From: Nocardioides renjunii
GTDB taxonomy: Bacteria; Actinomycetota; Actinomycetes; Propionibacteriales; Nocardioidaceae
Direction: 5' to 3'
DNA length: 64,000 nt
NCBI RefSeq assembly: GCF_034661175.1
Contig: NZ_CP141058.1
Coordinates: forward strand, 2,914,001-2,978,000
Every line of letters begins with the position of its first letter. Position 1 is the first letter of the stretch. Under the pieces are notes generated by a model. That model was given only the letters and a program-made list of their open reading frames with translations, did no database searches and was not told the origin of the DNA. The position numbers and the translations under genes were made by a program. Shown one piece after another: positions 44,076-52,720 of the stretch.

Positions 44076-46286
44076 TCAGCCCTTCTCCATGAATCCCGAC
44101 GCCGCCGAGCGCTCGACCTCGGCGACGGCGTCGGCGAGCTCGGGCGCCTGCGCCAGCGCAGGGTCTTCGGAGAGTAGCGCCTCCGCTGCCTCCCGGGCAC
44201 GCACGATGGTCTTCTCGTCGCGCAGCACCCGCAGCGTCACCAGCCCGGACCGGAAGCCGGACTGGCTCGCCCCGAGCACGTCGCCCTCGCGGCGCTGCTC
44301 GAGGTCGACGCGGCTCAGCTCGAAGCCGTCGGTGGTCGACGCGACGGCGTCGAGCCGGTCGCGCGCCGGCGACCCGAGCTCGGCGTGGGAGACGAGCAGG
44401 CACAGGCCCGGGAGCCCGCCCCGGCCGACGCGGCCGCGGAGCTGGTGCAGCTGGGAGACACCGAACCGGTCGGCGTCGAGGAGCACCATCATGGTGGCGT
44501 TGTGCACGTCGACGCCGACCTCGATGACGGTCGTGGAGACCAGCACGTCGACGTCGCCGGCCGCGAAGGCGCGCATGGTGCGGTCCTTCTCGTCGGGCGC
44601 GAGCCGGCCGTGCAGGACGGCGGTGCGCAGTCCGCGGAGCGGTCCGGCCGCCAGCTCCTCGTGGACGTCCTCCACCGCGGCCAGCGACCGCTTGGGCGGC
44701 GCGATCTCGGCGCCCTCCTCGTCGAGGTCGACCTGGTCGGTCTCCCCCTCCTCCCCGGAGTCGCCGGAGATCCGCGGGCACACGACGTAGACCTGGTGGC
44801 CCTTCTCGACCTCCTCGCGGACGCGCTGCCACACCCGCTCGATCCAGCTCGGCTGGTCCGCGAGGGGCACGACGTTGGTCTGGATCGGCGCGCGGCCGGC
44901 GGGGAGCTCGGCGAGGACGGACGTCTCGAGGTCGCCGAAGACCGTCATCGCGACCGTGCGCGGGATCGGGGTCGCGGTCATCACCAGCACGTGGGGCGGC
45001 GTGCCGGCCTTGTCGGTGAGCGCGGCCCGCTGCTCCACGCCGAAGCGGTGCTGCTCGTCGACGACCACGAGCCCGAGGTCGGCGAACTCGACGCGGTCCT
45101 CGAGCAGCGCGTGGGTGCCGATCACGATCCCGGCCTCGCCGGTGACGATCCGCAGCATCGCCTCCTGGCGGGCCGCCCGGCCCATCGAGCCGGTGAGCAG
45201 GACGACCGAGGTGGCCTCGGCCGCCCCGCCGAGCATGCCGCCCTGGGCGAGGTCGCCGAGCATGGCCGAGATCGAGCGGTGGTGCTGCTGCGCGAGGACC
45301 TCCGTGGGCGCGAGCAGCGCCGCCTGCCCGCCCGAGTCCACGACCTGCAGCATCGCGCGCAGCGCGACGAGCGTCTTGCCGGAGCCGACCTCACCCTGCA
45401 GCAGGCGGTTCATCGGGTGGTCGCGGGCGAGCTCCTCGGCGACCAGCTCGCCGATCTCGCGCTGGCCGCCGGTGAGCTCGAACGGCAGCCGCTCGTCGAA
45501 CGCCGCCAGGAGCCCGCCGGGACGACCGGCGCGGGACCGGGCGCCCTGGGCCCGGTGGGCGGCGCGCCGCCGGGCGAGGGTCAGCTGGAGGACCAGCGCC
45601 TCCTCGAACCGGAACCGCTTCTGGGCCGCGCCGAGCTGGCTCCACTCGTCGGGGGCGTGGATCCACCGCAGCGCCTGCATCACGCCGAGGAGCTCGTAGC
45701 GCTCGCGCAGCTCGGGGGTGAAGACGTCGGGGACCCCGGTGACGAGGTCGAGGGCGGCCGCCACGACCTTCTGCAGGTCCCAGGAGTAGAGCTTGGCGGT
45801 GAGCGGGTAGACCGGCATCAGCTTGCTCATCGAGGCGGCCTCGGCGCCGTCGAGCGCGAAGCCGTGGGGCTGGTCGAGCTGCCAGCTGCCGCGGAACTGC
45901 TTGGCCTTGCCGGTGAAGACCGCCCTGCTGCCGGGGCGGAACTCGGCCTCGTGGCGGTCCGCCAGGCCCTGGTAGGGGCTGAACAGGGTGACGGAGAAGT
46001 CGGGCCCGTCGGTGCGCAGCCGCACCGTCGTACGGAACTGGCGCCGGTTGCCGCCGAAGAACGAGGCGCTCTCGCAGGACCGCACCTCGCCGACGATCGT
46101 CAGCTGCTCCCCGACGACCGGCGTGGCGACCTCGGAGAGCTCGGTGGCGGCGACGTAGCGGCGCGGGAAGTGGCGCAGCAGGTCGCCCACCGTGGCCAGG
46201 CCGAGGCCCTCCTCGGCGAGCTTGCGCTTCTTGTGGTGGGAGCCGAACACCGCTTGGATCGGGCTGTCAGGCGTGATCGCGACCAT
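44076..46286 (-). CDS. recG: ATP-dependent DNA helicase RecG
   Basis: Remodels stalled forks and branched DNA. The 736 residues contain the wedge/OB region (about 55-170), the helicase core with LLQGEVGSGKTLVALRAM (Walker A, about 283-300), VVVDEQHRFG (DExH), MTATPIPRTVAMTVFGD, and the C-terminal helicase domain (ISTTVIEVGVDVHNA type motif, QLRGRVGRG). Length and motif order are normal. Confidence 0.96.
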   Translation of the reverse strand: MVAITPDSPIQAVFGSHHKKRKLAEEGLGLATVGDLLRHFPRRYVAATELSEVATPVVGEQLTIVGEVRSCESASFFGGNRRQFRTTVRLRTDGPDFSVTLFSPYQGLADRHEAEFRPGSRAVFTGKAKQFRGSWQLDQPHGFALDGAEAASMSKLMPVYPLTAKLYSWDLQKVVAAALDLVTGVPDVFTPELRERYELLGVMQALRWIHAPDEWSQLGAAQKRFRFEEALVLQLTLARRRAAHRAQGARSRAGRPGGLLAAFDERLPFELTGGQREIGELVAEELARDHPMNRLLQGEVGSGKTLVALRAMLQVVDSGGQAALLAPTEVLAQQHHRSISAMLGDLAQGGMLGGAAEATSVVLLTGSMGRAARQEAMLRIVTGEAGIVIGTHALLEDRVEFADLGLVVVDEQHRFGVEQRAALTDKAGTPPHVLVMTATPIPRTVAMTVFGDLETSVLAELPAGRAPIQTNVVPLADQPSWIERVWQRVREEVEKGHQVYVVCPRISGDSGEEGETDQVDLDEEGAEIAPPKRSLAAVEDVHEELAAGPLRGLRTAVLHGRLAPDEKDRTMRAFAAGDVDVLVSTTVIEVGVDVHNATMMVLLDADRFGVSQLHQLRGRVGRGGLPGLCLLVSHAELGSPARDRLDAVASTTDGFELSRVDLEQRREGDVLGASQSGFRSGLVTLRVLRDEKTIVRAREAAEALLSEDPALAQAPELADAVAEVERSAASGFMEKG

Positions 46287-46313
46287 GGAGGAATCCTGCC
46301 GGAGGGGTGCCGG

Positions 46314-47984
46314 TCACTCGACGCTGACGAGCAGCGGGTAGCGCGGCTGGCCGCCCTCGTGGACCGCGACGTCGACGTGCGGGTGGCGCTCCTCGACGCG
46401 CGCGCAGACCCGCGCGGCGAGGTCGCTGCCGTCCTCCCCCGCGACGATGGTGACGAGCTCGCCACCGCCGGCGAGCAGGCGCTCGAGGACCTCGTGGGCG
46501 ACAGCCTCGAGGTCGGCGCCGACGACCGCGAAGTCGCCCGCGATGACACCGAGGGCGTCACCCGGCTCGCACGGCCCGGCCATGGTGATCGCCTGCCGGG
46601 CGGCGACCGTGACGGCGCCGTGGCGGGCGTGGCGGGCGGTTGCGGTCATCTCCCGGACGTCGGCGTCGAACGTGCGGCCCGGCTCGTGCACCGAGATCGC
46701 CGCGAGGCCCTGCACCTGGGCCTGGGTGGGGATCACCTCGACCGACACGTCGTGCTCCGCCTCGGCGGTGCGGGCCGCGATCTCGGCGGCGCGGACGGTG
46801 TCGCCGTCGTTGGGCAGCACGACCACCTCGGAGGCGCCGCACCCGGTGATGGCCTCGAGCAGCTGGCCGGTCGAGGGACGACGGCCGGGACCGCCGGGGA
46901 CGACGAGGGCACCGGCGGACTCGAAGAGCTCCGCCAGCCCGGGTCCGGCCGCCACCGCGACGACCCTGCGGCCGGTGCGGGCGGTGCGGCCCGAGGCCCG
47001 GTGCCGGGCCTCGGCCGCCTGGTCCGCGAAGTGGGTGACCCGGATCCGGTGCGGCCGGCCGGCGACCACGCCCGCCTCGATCGCCGCACCGACGTCGTCG
47101 ACGTGGACGTGGACGTTCCACAGGCCGTCGCCGCCGACGACCACGAGGCTGTCCCCCAGCGCCCCCAGCGCCTCGCGGAGCGCGGGGATCGCCTCCTCCT
47201 CGGCGTCGCGCGCGGTCTCGAGGAGGTAGATCACCTCGTAGCCCGGGCCGTCATCCGCCGGGTCACCGCCCGACGAGCCGTCGGGGAGGGTGACCGGGAT
47301 GTGGTGCGTCCCGATGGGCGCGGCGAGCTGCATGGGGCGCCGGCCGGTCGCGGTGGTCTCGACGGCGTCGAGCACCACGGTGAGGCCGCGACCCCCCGCG
47401 TCGACGACACCGGCACGGGCCAGCACGGGGAGCTGCTCCGGCGTACGGGCGAGCGCGGCGCGCGCCGCGGCGGCCGCGGCGGTGAAGACGTCACGGGCGC
47501 GGGCGCCCGGCCGGTGCGCGGCCACGCGGGCGGCGTCGGAGGCGGCGCGCGCCACCGTGAGGATGGTGCCCTCGACGGGGGTGCCGACCGCGGCGTAGCT
47601 GGCGTCGGTCGCCGCCTGCATGGCAGCCGCGATCGTGTGCGCGCGCCGGTCCTCGAGGCCCGCGCCGGCCAGGTGGGTGACGTAGGCGCGCAGCATCTGG
47701 CTCAGGATCACCCCGGAGTTGCCGCGGGCACCCATCAGCGCGGCACGCGCCAGCAGCGCCAGCCCCTCCTCGATGCCCAGGCCGGGGTCGGCGGCGCGGG
47801 CGGCGCGCAGCTCGTCACGGGCGGCCGAGACGGTGAGGAACATGTTGGTGCCGGTGTCGCCGTCGGGGACGGGGTAGACGTTGAGCGCGTCGATCTCCTC
47901 GCGGGCCGCGGAGAGTGCGTCGGTGGCGATGTCGACGAACCGGGCAACCGCGTCGAGGTCGATGCCGTGGGTGACTGGCTCCAT
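46314..47984 (-). CDS. DhaL-domain kinase, FakA/YloV-like
   Basis: 556 residues. The N-terminal DhaL domain (1-205) has NVYPVPDGDTGTNM (ATP/Mg site) and GARGNSGVILSQMLR. The rest is the FakA middle and C-terminal domain. In firmicutes FakA with a DegV-type FakB phosphorylates fatty acids. No DegV-like partner is in the window, so the role here is uncertain. The order recG-DhaL-rpmB is conserved in actinobacteria. It is divergent from rpmB (225-base gap). Confidence 0.9.
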   Translation of the reverse strand: MEPVTHGIDLDAVARFVDIATDALSAAREEIDALNVYPVPDGDTGTNMFLTVSAARDELRAARAADPGLGIEEGLALLARAALMGARGNSGVILSQMLRAYVTHLAGAGLEDRRAHTIAAAMQAATDASYAAVGTPVEGTILTVARAASDAARVAAHRPGARARDVFTAAAAAARAALARTPEQLPVLARAGVVDAGGRGLTVVLDAVETTATGRRPMQLAAPIGTHHIPVTLPDGSSGGDPADDGPGYEVIYLLETARDAEEEAIPALREALGALGDSLVVVGGDGLWNVHVHVDDVGAAIEAGVVAGRPHRIRVTHFADQAAEARHRASGRTARTGRRVVAVAAGPGLAELFESAGALVVPGGPGRRPSTGQLLEAITGCGASEVVVLPNDGDTVRAAEIAARTAEAEHDVSVEVIPTQAQVQGLAAISVHEPGRTFDADVREMTATARHARHGAVTVAARQAITMAGPCEPGDALGVIAGDFAVVGADLEAVAHEVLERLLAGGGELVTIVAGEDGSDLAARVCARVEERHPHVDVAVHEGGQPRYPLLVSVE

Positions 47985-48103
47985 CGAGTCGGTGTGCTCC
48001 CGGGTGTGCGTGGACGGGTCGAACGGGGCGGTCGGTCTGGTGGGATGATCGGCGGGTTGTGGTGCGCGCCACAGGGTAGTGCCCGCCTCCGACCGTGCTG
48101 CGA

Positions 48104-48134
48104 TTTCATCTCGTCGCCGGTCCTCGGCTACTCT
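48104..48134 (+). promoter_or_regulatory. Candidate rpmB promoter
   Basis: TACTCT (48129-48134) as -10, with TTTCAT (48104-48109) as -35 and 19 bases between. It leaves a leader of about 70 bases before the rpmB GTG. Confidence 0.4.
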
Positions 48135-48209
48135 TTCCCGGTTGCCCGCTGCCGCCCTCGGTGGCTCGGGCCCTTCAGAACATCACCCTCGAACGGATCG
48201 GAGTGCACG

Positions 48210-48395
48210 GTGGCTGCCGTCTGCGACATCTGCGCCAAGAAGCCGGGCTTCGGAAACAACCGTCCCTGGTCGCGCAAGATCACGAAGCGTCGCTTCAACC
48301 CCAACATCCAGCGCGTCCGGGCGACCGTCAACGGCACGCCCAAGCGCCTGAACGTCTGCACCGGCTGCCTCAAGGCCGGCAAGGTCACCCGCTGA
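48210..48395 (+). CDS. rpmB: 50S ribosomal protein L28
   Basis: 61 residues: MAAVCDICAKKPGFGNNRPW followed by the basic SRKITKRRFNPNIQRVR core. It has two CxxC pairs (C5/C8 and C50/C53), the zinc-binding form of L28. The GTG at 48210 has GGAG 7 bases upstream. The same frame is open for thousands of bases upstream but only this end is a gene. Confidence 0.96.
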   Translation: MAAVCDICAKKPGFGNNRPWSRKITKRRFNPNIQRVRATVNGTPKRLNVCTGCLKAGKVTR

Positions 48396-48417
48396 CCTGA
48401 GTCCCAGACCTCGTACG

Positions 48418-48444
48418 AGCCCCCGTCGCACTGCGGCGGGGGCT
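48418..48444. terminator. rpmB terminator
   Basis: A 12-base-pair stem (48418-48429 with 48433-48444, one G-U pair) and a 3-base loop, 22 bases past the rpmB stop. It can work for both strands between convergent rpmB and thiL. Confidence 0.75.
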
Positions 48445-48472
48445 TCGTCGTCGGTGGGGGTGGCTTGCTCGT

Positions 48473-48577
48473 GGTTTCCCCGCATATGCGGGGAAACCCG
48501 AACTTCTGGGGGTGTACACACCTCGAGAAGTTGGAGACTCGCCCAAGAAGTCGGTCGTGAGTCTCTGGGCGACTCAC
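48473..48577. repeat. Palindrome cluster D between rpmB and thiL
   Basis: The first element is a perfect 26-base palindrome at 48473-48498 (core CCCCGCATATGCGGGG). The second is an inverted repeat AACTTCT...AGAAGTT (48501-48507 and 48526-48532) enclosing GTGTACAC, centred 31 bases from the first. The third is a set of nested dyads: GAGACTC/GAGTCTC (48534-48540, 48559-48565) and GTGAGTC/GACTCAC (48557-48563, 48571-48577). It lies downstream of the rpmB terminator and ahead of the thiL stop. Confidence 0.85.
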
Positions 48578-48590
48578 GCGCGAGGGCGGC

Positions 48591-49541
48591 TCAGAAGTGC
48601 GTCCAGCCGGTTGGCCCGTCGTACGCCGCGTCGTCGACCGTCACACCCTCCCCCTCGAGCACCTCGCCGACCACCTGCCAGCCGGCGGGCACGGACGCGG
48701 TGTCGGGGAAGGTCGCGAGCAGGGAGTGGTCGTCTCCCCCGGTCAGGATGAACTGCATCGGGTCCGCGCCGAGGGCGGCGCCGACCGCCTGGAGCGGCTC
48801 GGGGATGTCGAAGGAGCCGCGGCGCACGTCGACGGCGACCCCGCTCGCCTCGGCGATGTGGCCGGCCTCGGACAGCAGACCGTCGGAGACGTCGATGAGG
48901 GAGGTGGCGCCGGCCTCGGCGGCCTCGCGGCCGGCGGCGTACGGCGGCTCCGGACGGCGGTAGGCCTCGACGAGGACCCGCGGCGAGCGGAAGCCCCGGC
49001 CCAGGACGGCCAGTCCCCCGGCCGCCCAGCCCTGCCGGCCGGTCAGCGCGAGCACGTCGCCCGGCCGGGCGCCGGAGCGCAGCACCGGCGCCTGCGTGCA
49101 CTGCCCGATCACCGTCACGGCGATGACGAGCTCGTCGGCGCGCGTGACGTCGCCCCCGACGACCGTGGCACCGACGATCGCGCACTCCTCGGCGAAGCCA
49201 CGTGCGAAGTCGAGGGCCCACGCCACCGGGAGGTCGGCCGGGGCGGCGAGGCCGATGGTGAGGTGGCGACCGGTGCCGCCCATCGCGTTGATGTCGGACA
49301 GGTTCTGGGCGGCGGCCCGGTGGCCGACGTCGGCGGCGTCCGCCCAGTCGCGGCGGAAGTGGCGGCCCTCGACCATGAGGTCGGTGGAGACGACCACGTG
49401 GCCGTGCTTGATGCGCAGGACGGCGGCGTCGTCGCCCGGTCCGACGAGCACGTGCTCGTCGCCCTCGAAGATGTCCACGAGCTGGGAGATGAGGCCGAAC
49501 TCGCCGGTCTCGCCGAGGGTTGCGTCCGATGCGGGAGCCAT
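48591..49541 (-). CDS. thiL: Thiamine-monophosphate kinase
   Basis: Last step of thiamine diphosphate synthesis. The 316 residues show the AIRS-type fold: HVLVGPGDDAAVLRI near 32-46, STDLMVEGRHFRRDW, HRAAAQNLSDINAMGG, VVGGDVTRADELVIAVTVIG and DVSDGLLSEAGHIAEAS. ATG at 49541 is preferred over 49580, since the extra residues are not family-like. Confidence 0.94.
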   Translation of the reverse strand: MAPASDATLGETGEFGLISQLVDIFEGDEHVLVGPGDDAAVLRIKHGHVVVSTDLMVEGRHFRRDWADAADVGHRAAAQNLSDINAMGGTGRHLTIGLAAPADLPVAWALDFARGFAEECAIVGATVVGGDVTRADELVIAVTVIGQCTQAPVLRSGARPGDVLALTGRQGWAAGGLAVLGRGFRSPRVLVEAYRRPEPPYAAGREAAEAGATSLIDVSDGLLSEAGHIAEASGVAVDVRRGSFDIPEPLQAVGAALGADPMQFILTGGDDHSLLATFPDTASVPAGWQVVGEVLEGEGVTVDDAAYDGPTGWTHF

Positions 49542-49658
49542 GACCTCATCCCACCAGACCGGAGCCGTGACCACAGTCACCCATCCCCTGTCGGGTGGCC
49601 AGCGCCGCGCGGTAGGTTGTGCCGGTCACACCCGATGAACGAGACCGAGGAGTCCACG

Positions 49659-49895
49659 ATGGTCGTCCAGGCCTACATCCTGATCCAGACCGACGTCGGC
49701 AAGGCAGCCGAGGTTGCCCGCGAGATCGCCCAGATCAACGGCGTCACCCTCGCGGAGGACGTCACCGGTCCCTACGACGTGATCGTCCGCGCCGAGGCCA
49801 AGAACGTCGACGAGCTGGGCAAGCTCGTCGTCTCGAAGGTGCAGAACCTCGACGGCATCACCCGCACGCTCACCTGCCCGGTCGTCCACATCTGA
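49659..49895 (+). CDS. Stand-alone Lrp/AsnC ligand-binding (RAM) domain protein
   Basis: 78 residues that cover only the ligand-binding/oligomerisation domain of Lrp/AsnC regulators (YILIQTDVGKAAEVAREIAQ, DVTGPYDVIVRAEAKNVDEL), with no helix-turn-helix. Such small proteins form ring oligomers with amino acids and are common in actinobacteria beside thiL. The ATG has GAGGAG 7 bases upstream. It shares a short divergent gap with thiL and is followed by the DUF3515 gene. Confidence 0.88.
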   Translation: MVVQAYILIQTDVGKAAEVAREIAQINGVTLAEDVTGPYDVIVRAEAKNVDELGKLVVSKVQNLDGITRTLTCPVVHI

Positions 49896-49920
49896 TCCGC
49901 TGACCAGCACCCGACGACGC

Positions 49921-50424
49921 GTGCAGCCACGACGACGCCTCGGCCCCGCGGGCCGGGGCGTCGCCGTGTCCGCGGCCGCCTGCGTCCTCCTCGCCGCCTG
50001 CAGCGGGGGCACGCCGGAGATCGAGGAGCGCGACCTCGACGACGCCGACCGCGCCGCCTGCGAGGCCCTCGTGGCGGACCTGCCCGACACCCTGGCGGGC
50101 CAGGAGCGCCGCGACGTCGAGCCGGACGGCGCGCTCGGAGCCGCCTGGGGCGACCCGGCGTACGTCCTCACCTGCGGCGTCCCGGAGCCGGAGGACTACG
50201 AGCCCACCGCGACGTGCAGCGTCATCGAGGGCGTCGGCTGGTACGTCACCGACGACCAGCTCAGCGACCTGCAGGAGGACGCGACGCCGATCGCGCTGAC
50301 CCGCACGCCCTACGTTGAGCTGCGGGTGCCCACCGACTACCGCACCGAGGGCATCGACCGCGCCCTCGCCGACCTCGCCCCGGCGCTGGAGGAGCACCTG
50401 CGCGAGGGGCTCCCCTGCCTGTAG
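49921..50424 (+). CDS. DUF3515 family lipoprotein
   Basis: 167 residues. A signal peptide of about 26 residues ends in the lipobox LLAAC, so Cys27 is probably lipidated and the protein sits on the outer face of the membrane. The mature part matches DUF3515 (ACEALVADLPDTLAGQERR, YVLTCGVPEP). The function is unknown. The family sits between thiL and ddl in many actinobacteria (Rv2980 in M. tuberculosis, from memory). Confidence 0.88.
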   Translation: MQPRRRLGPAGRGVAVSAAACVLLAACSGGTPEIEERDLDDADRAACEALVADLPDTLAGQERRDVEPDGALGAAWGDPAYVLTCGVPEPEDYEPTATCSVIEGVGWYVTDDQLSDLQEDATPIALTRTPYVELRVPTDYRTEGIDRALADLAPALEEHLREGLPCL

Positions 50425-50455
50425 CCCCAGAGGACTCGTACAGGCTCGAGCAGGC

Positions 50456-51589
50456 TCAGCGCAGGCCGGTGTCGCGGCGCAGCGCGAGCTGGATCAGCCG
50501 GTCGACCAGCTCGGGATAGCCGAGCCCGGACGCGGCCCACATCTGCGGGTACATCGAGGTGGGCGTGAAGCCCGGCATCGTGTTGAGCTCGTTGATCACG
50601 AGCGAGCCGTCGGGCATGACGAAGAAGTCGACCCGCGCCAGGCCCTCGCACGACAGCGCCTCGAAGGCACGCACCGCCATCGCGCGCAGCGCCTGCTCGG
50701 TCTCGGCCGGCAGGTCGGCGGGGATGTCGATCTCGGTGTGCTGGTCGGCGAGGTACTTGGCCTCGAAGTCGTAGAACTCGTGGTCGCCGCCGGTGCGCAC
50801 CTCGCCCGGACGGGACGTCTCGGGCGGCCCCTCGACGGTGCCGAGCACGCCGCACTCGACCTCGCGCGCGCCCTCCATCGACTGCTCGACGAGGACCTTG
50901 GGGTCGTGGCGGAACGCCTCCTCGAGCGCGTCCTCGATCTCCGCGGCGTCGTGCACCTTGCTGATGCCCATGCTGGACCCCGCCCGGGCCGGCTTGGCGA
51001 AGGACGGGAAGCCGAGGTCCTCGACCCGGGCGCGGCAGCCGAGCGGGTCCTGCTGCCACTCCGAGCGGGTGACGACGATGCCCGGCGTGACCGGGAGGCC
51101 GGCCGCCTGCAGCACGACCTTCATGTAGGCCTTGTCCATCCCGACCGCCGAGGCGAGCACGCCCGAGCCGACATAGCGCACGCCCGCCATCTCGAGCATC
51201 CCCTGCAGGGTGCCGTCCTCGCCCCATGGGCCGTGGAGCAGCGGGAAGACCACGTCGACCTCGCCGATCACCGACGGCACGCTCGACGGCTCGGTCACCA
51301 CGAGGTCGGTGCCGCTCGTCGCGCCCATCAGCGCGACGGGCGAGCGGTCGGCGTCCACAGACGGCAGGTCGTTGCCGCGGATGGCGAGCCGGGAGGGCTC
51401 GTCGGCCTCGAGGACCCACCGGCCGTCGGTGGCGATGCCGACCGGCACGACGTCGTACGCGTCGCGGTCGATCGCCGCCAGCACGCTGCCCGCCGTCACG
51501 CACGAGATGCCGTGCTCGGAGGAGCGCCCGCCGAAGACGACGGCGACGCGGGGCTTGCGTGCGGTCTTGTCCTGCGAGGTGTCGTTCAT
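50456..51589 (-). CDS. ddl: D-alanine--D-alanine ligase
   Basis: ATP-grasp enzyme that makes the D-Ala-D-Ala dipeptide for peptidoglycan. The 377 residues show VAVVFGGRSSEHGISCVTAG at the front, VVFPLLHGPWGEDGTLQG, FAKPARAGSSMGISKV and the metal loop LARVDFFVMPDGSLVINELNTMPGFT. The start is the ATG at 51589, 7 bases after a TAGGGT box. It is convergent with the DUF3515 gene. Confidence 0.95.
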   Translation of the reverse strand: MNDTSQDKTARKPRVAVVFGGRSSEHGISCVTAGSVLAAIDRDAYDVVPVGIATDGRWVLEADEPSRLAIRGNDLPSVDADRSPVALMGATSGTDLVVTEPSSVPSVIGEVDVVFPLLHGPWGEDGTLQGMLEMAGVRYVGSGVLASAVGMDKAYMKVVLQAAGLPVTPGIVVTRSEWQQDPLGCRARVEDLGFPSFAKPARAGSSMGISKVHDAAEIEDALEEAFRHDPKVLVEQSMEGAREVECGVLGTVEGPPETSRPGEVRTGGDHEFYDFEAKYLADQHTEIDIPADLPAETEQALRAMAVRAFEALSCEGLARVDFFVMPDGSLVINELNTMPGFTPTSMYPQMWAASGLGYPELVDRLIQLALRRDTGLR

Positions 51590-51596
51590 CGGCTCG

Positions 51597-51602
51597 ACCC
51601 TA
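51597..51602 (-). promoter_or_regulatory. Candidate -10 box of a leaderless ddl promoter
   Basis: TAGGGT on the minus strand, 7 bases before the ddl ATG. Its -35 would fall inside the divergent gene. Confidence 0.5.
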
Positions 51603-51608
51603 TCCACC

Positions 51609-51614
51609 TACGCT
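51609..51614 (+). promoter_or_regulatory. Candidate -10 box of the cystathionine-type gene
   Basis: TACGCT, 7 bases before the ATG at 51622. It sits back to back with the ddl box inside a 32-base gap. Confidence 0.45.
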
Positions 51615-51621
51615 GGCGCGC

Positions 51622-52716
51622 ATGGCAGCAGACACGACCCCCGACCCGGCCGGCCCGTCCCTCAGGCCCGGCACGATCGCCGTCACCGCCGGACGTCCCG
51701 AGCGGACGCCGGACGCCCCGCTCAACACGCCGATCACCATGGCGGCGACGTACGTCGCCGGCGGCGAGGTGGAGTACGGCCGCTACGGCAACCCGACCTG
51801 GACCGCCCTCGAGGACGCCCTCGGGGCGCTGGAGGGTGGGCGCTGCCTGACGTTCGCCTCCGGGCTGGCGGCGGTGGCGACGGTGCTCGACCTGGTCGGC
51901 GCCGACGGCACGGTGGTCGTGCCCCGGCACGCCTACACCGGCACGATGATGCAGCTCGCCGACCTCGAGTCACGCGGCCGGCTCAAGGCCGAGCTGGTCG
52001 ACATCACCGACACCGAGGCCGTCGTCGCGGCGTGCGCCGACGCCGCGCTCGCGTGGCTCGAGTCGCCGACCAACCCGGCGCTGGAGGTCGCGGACATCGC
52101 GACGATCACGGCCGCCGCCCACGAGGCGGGGGCGTACGTCGTCGTCGACAACACCTTCGCCACTCCCCTGCTGCAGCGTCCGCTGGAGGACGGCGTCGAC
52201 CTCGTCGTGCACTCCGCCACGAAGTACCTCGCCGGGCACTCCGACGTGCAGATGGGCGCGATCGTCACCCGCGACGACGAGCTGCACGGCGTGATCAAGG
52301 GCCGCCGCGACCTGGTCGGCGCGATCCCCGGCCCGTTCGAGGCGTGGCTGACGCTGCGCGGGCTGCGCACCCTGCACCTGCGCGTCGAGCGGGCACAGGC
52401 CAACGCCCAGGAGCTCGTACGCCGCCTCGGCGAGCACCCCGCGCTGTCGGAGGTCCGCTACCCGGGGTTCGGCGGCATCGTGAGCATCGTGCTCGCCCAG
52501 GGCGAGATGGCGGCCGACCTGCTCAGCCGCAAGACGCGCCTGTGGGTCCACGCCACCTCGCTCGGCGGCGTCGAGTCGACCCTCGAGCGCCGTCGGCGTT
52601 GGAAGGCCGAGGCGGCGACCATCCCCGAGGGGCTCGTCCGCCTCTCCGTCGGCGTGGAGGACGTCGAGGACCTCTGGGAGGACCTGCGCGACGCGCTGGA
52701 CGGGTGCGTGGGCTGA
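51622..52716 (+). CDS. Cystathionine gamma-synthase/lyase-type PLP enzyme
   Basis: 364-residue member of the Cys/Met metabolism PLP family. It shows YGRYGNPTWTALEDALGALEGG (substrate Tyr/Arg region, in part), SGLAAVATVL, VDNTFATPLLQRPLEDGVD and the PLP lysine in VVHSATKYLAGHSDVQMG. The sequence alone does not separate synthase, gamma-lyase and O-acetylhomoserine sulfhydrylase. It stands apart from any methionine gene cluster and converges on gpsA with a 4-base gap. Confidence 0.88.
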   Translation: MAADTTPDPAGPSLRPGTIAVTAGRPERTPDAPLNTPITMAATYVAGGEVEYGRYGNPTWTALEDALGALEGGRCLTFASGLAAVATVLDLVGADGTVVVPRHAYTGTMMQLADLESRGRLKAELVDITDTEAVVAACADAALAWLESPTNPALEVADIATITAAAHEAGAYVVVDNTFATPLLQRPLEDGVDLVVHSATKYLAGHSDVQMGAIVTRDDELHGVIKGRRDLVGAIPGPFEAWLTLRGLRTLHLRVERAQANAQELVRRLGEHPALSEVRYPGFGGIVSIVLAQGEMAADLLSRKTRLWVHATSLGGVESTLERRRRWKAEAATIPEGLVRLSVGVEDVEDLWEDLRDALDGCVG

Positions 52717-52720
52717 ATCC

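Noticed and set aside
44385..48209. A very long plus-strand open frame over recG and the DhaL gene that runs into rpmB
   Set aside because: Only the last 62 codons (rpmB) are a gene. The rest is a composition shadow of two certain minus-strand genes.
48473..48498. Possible CRISPR repeat (stem like type I-E repeats)
   Set aside because: Only one copy, no spacers, no second repeat within the gap, no cas gene in the window.
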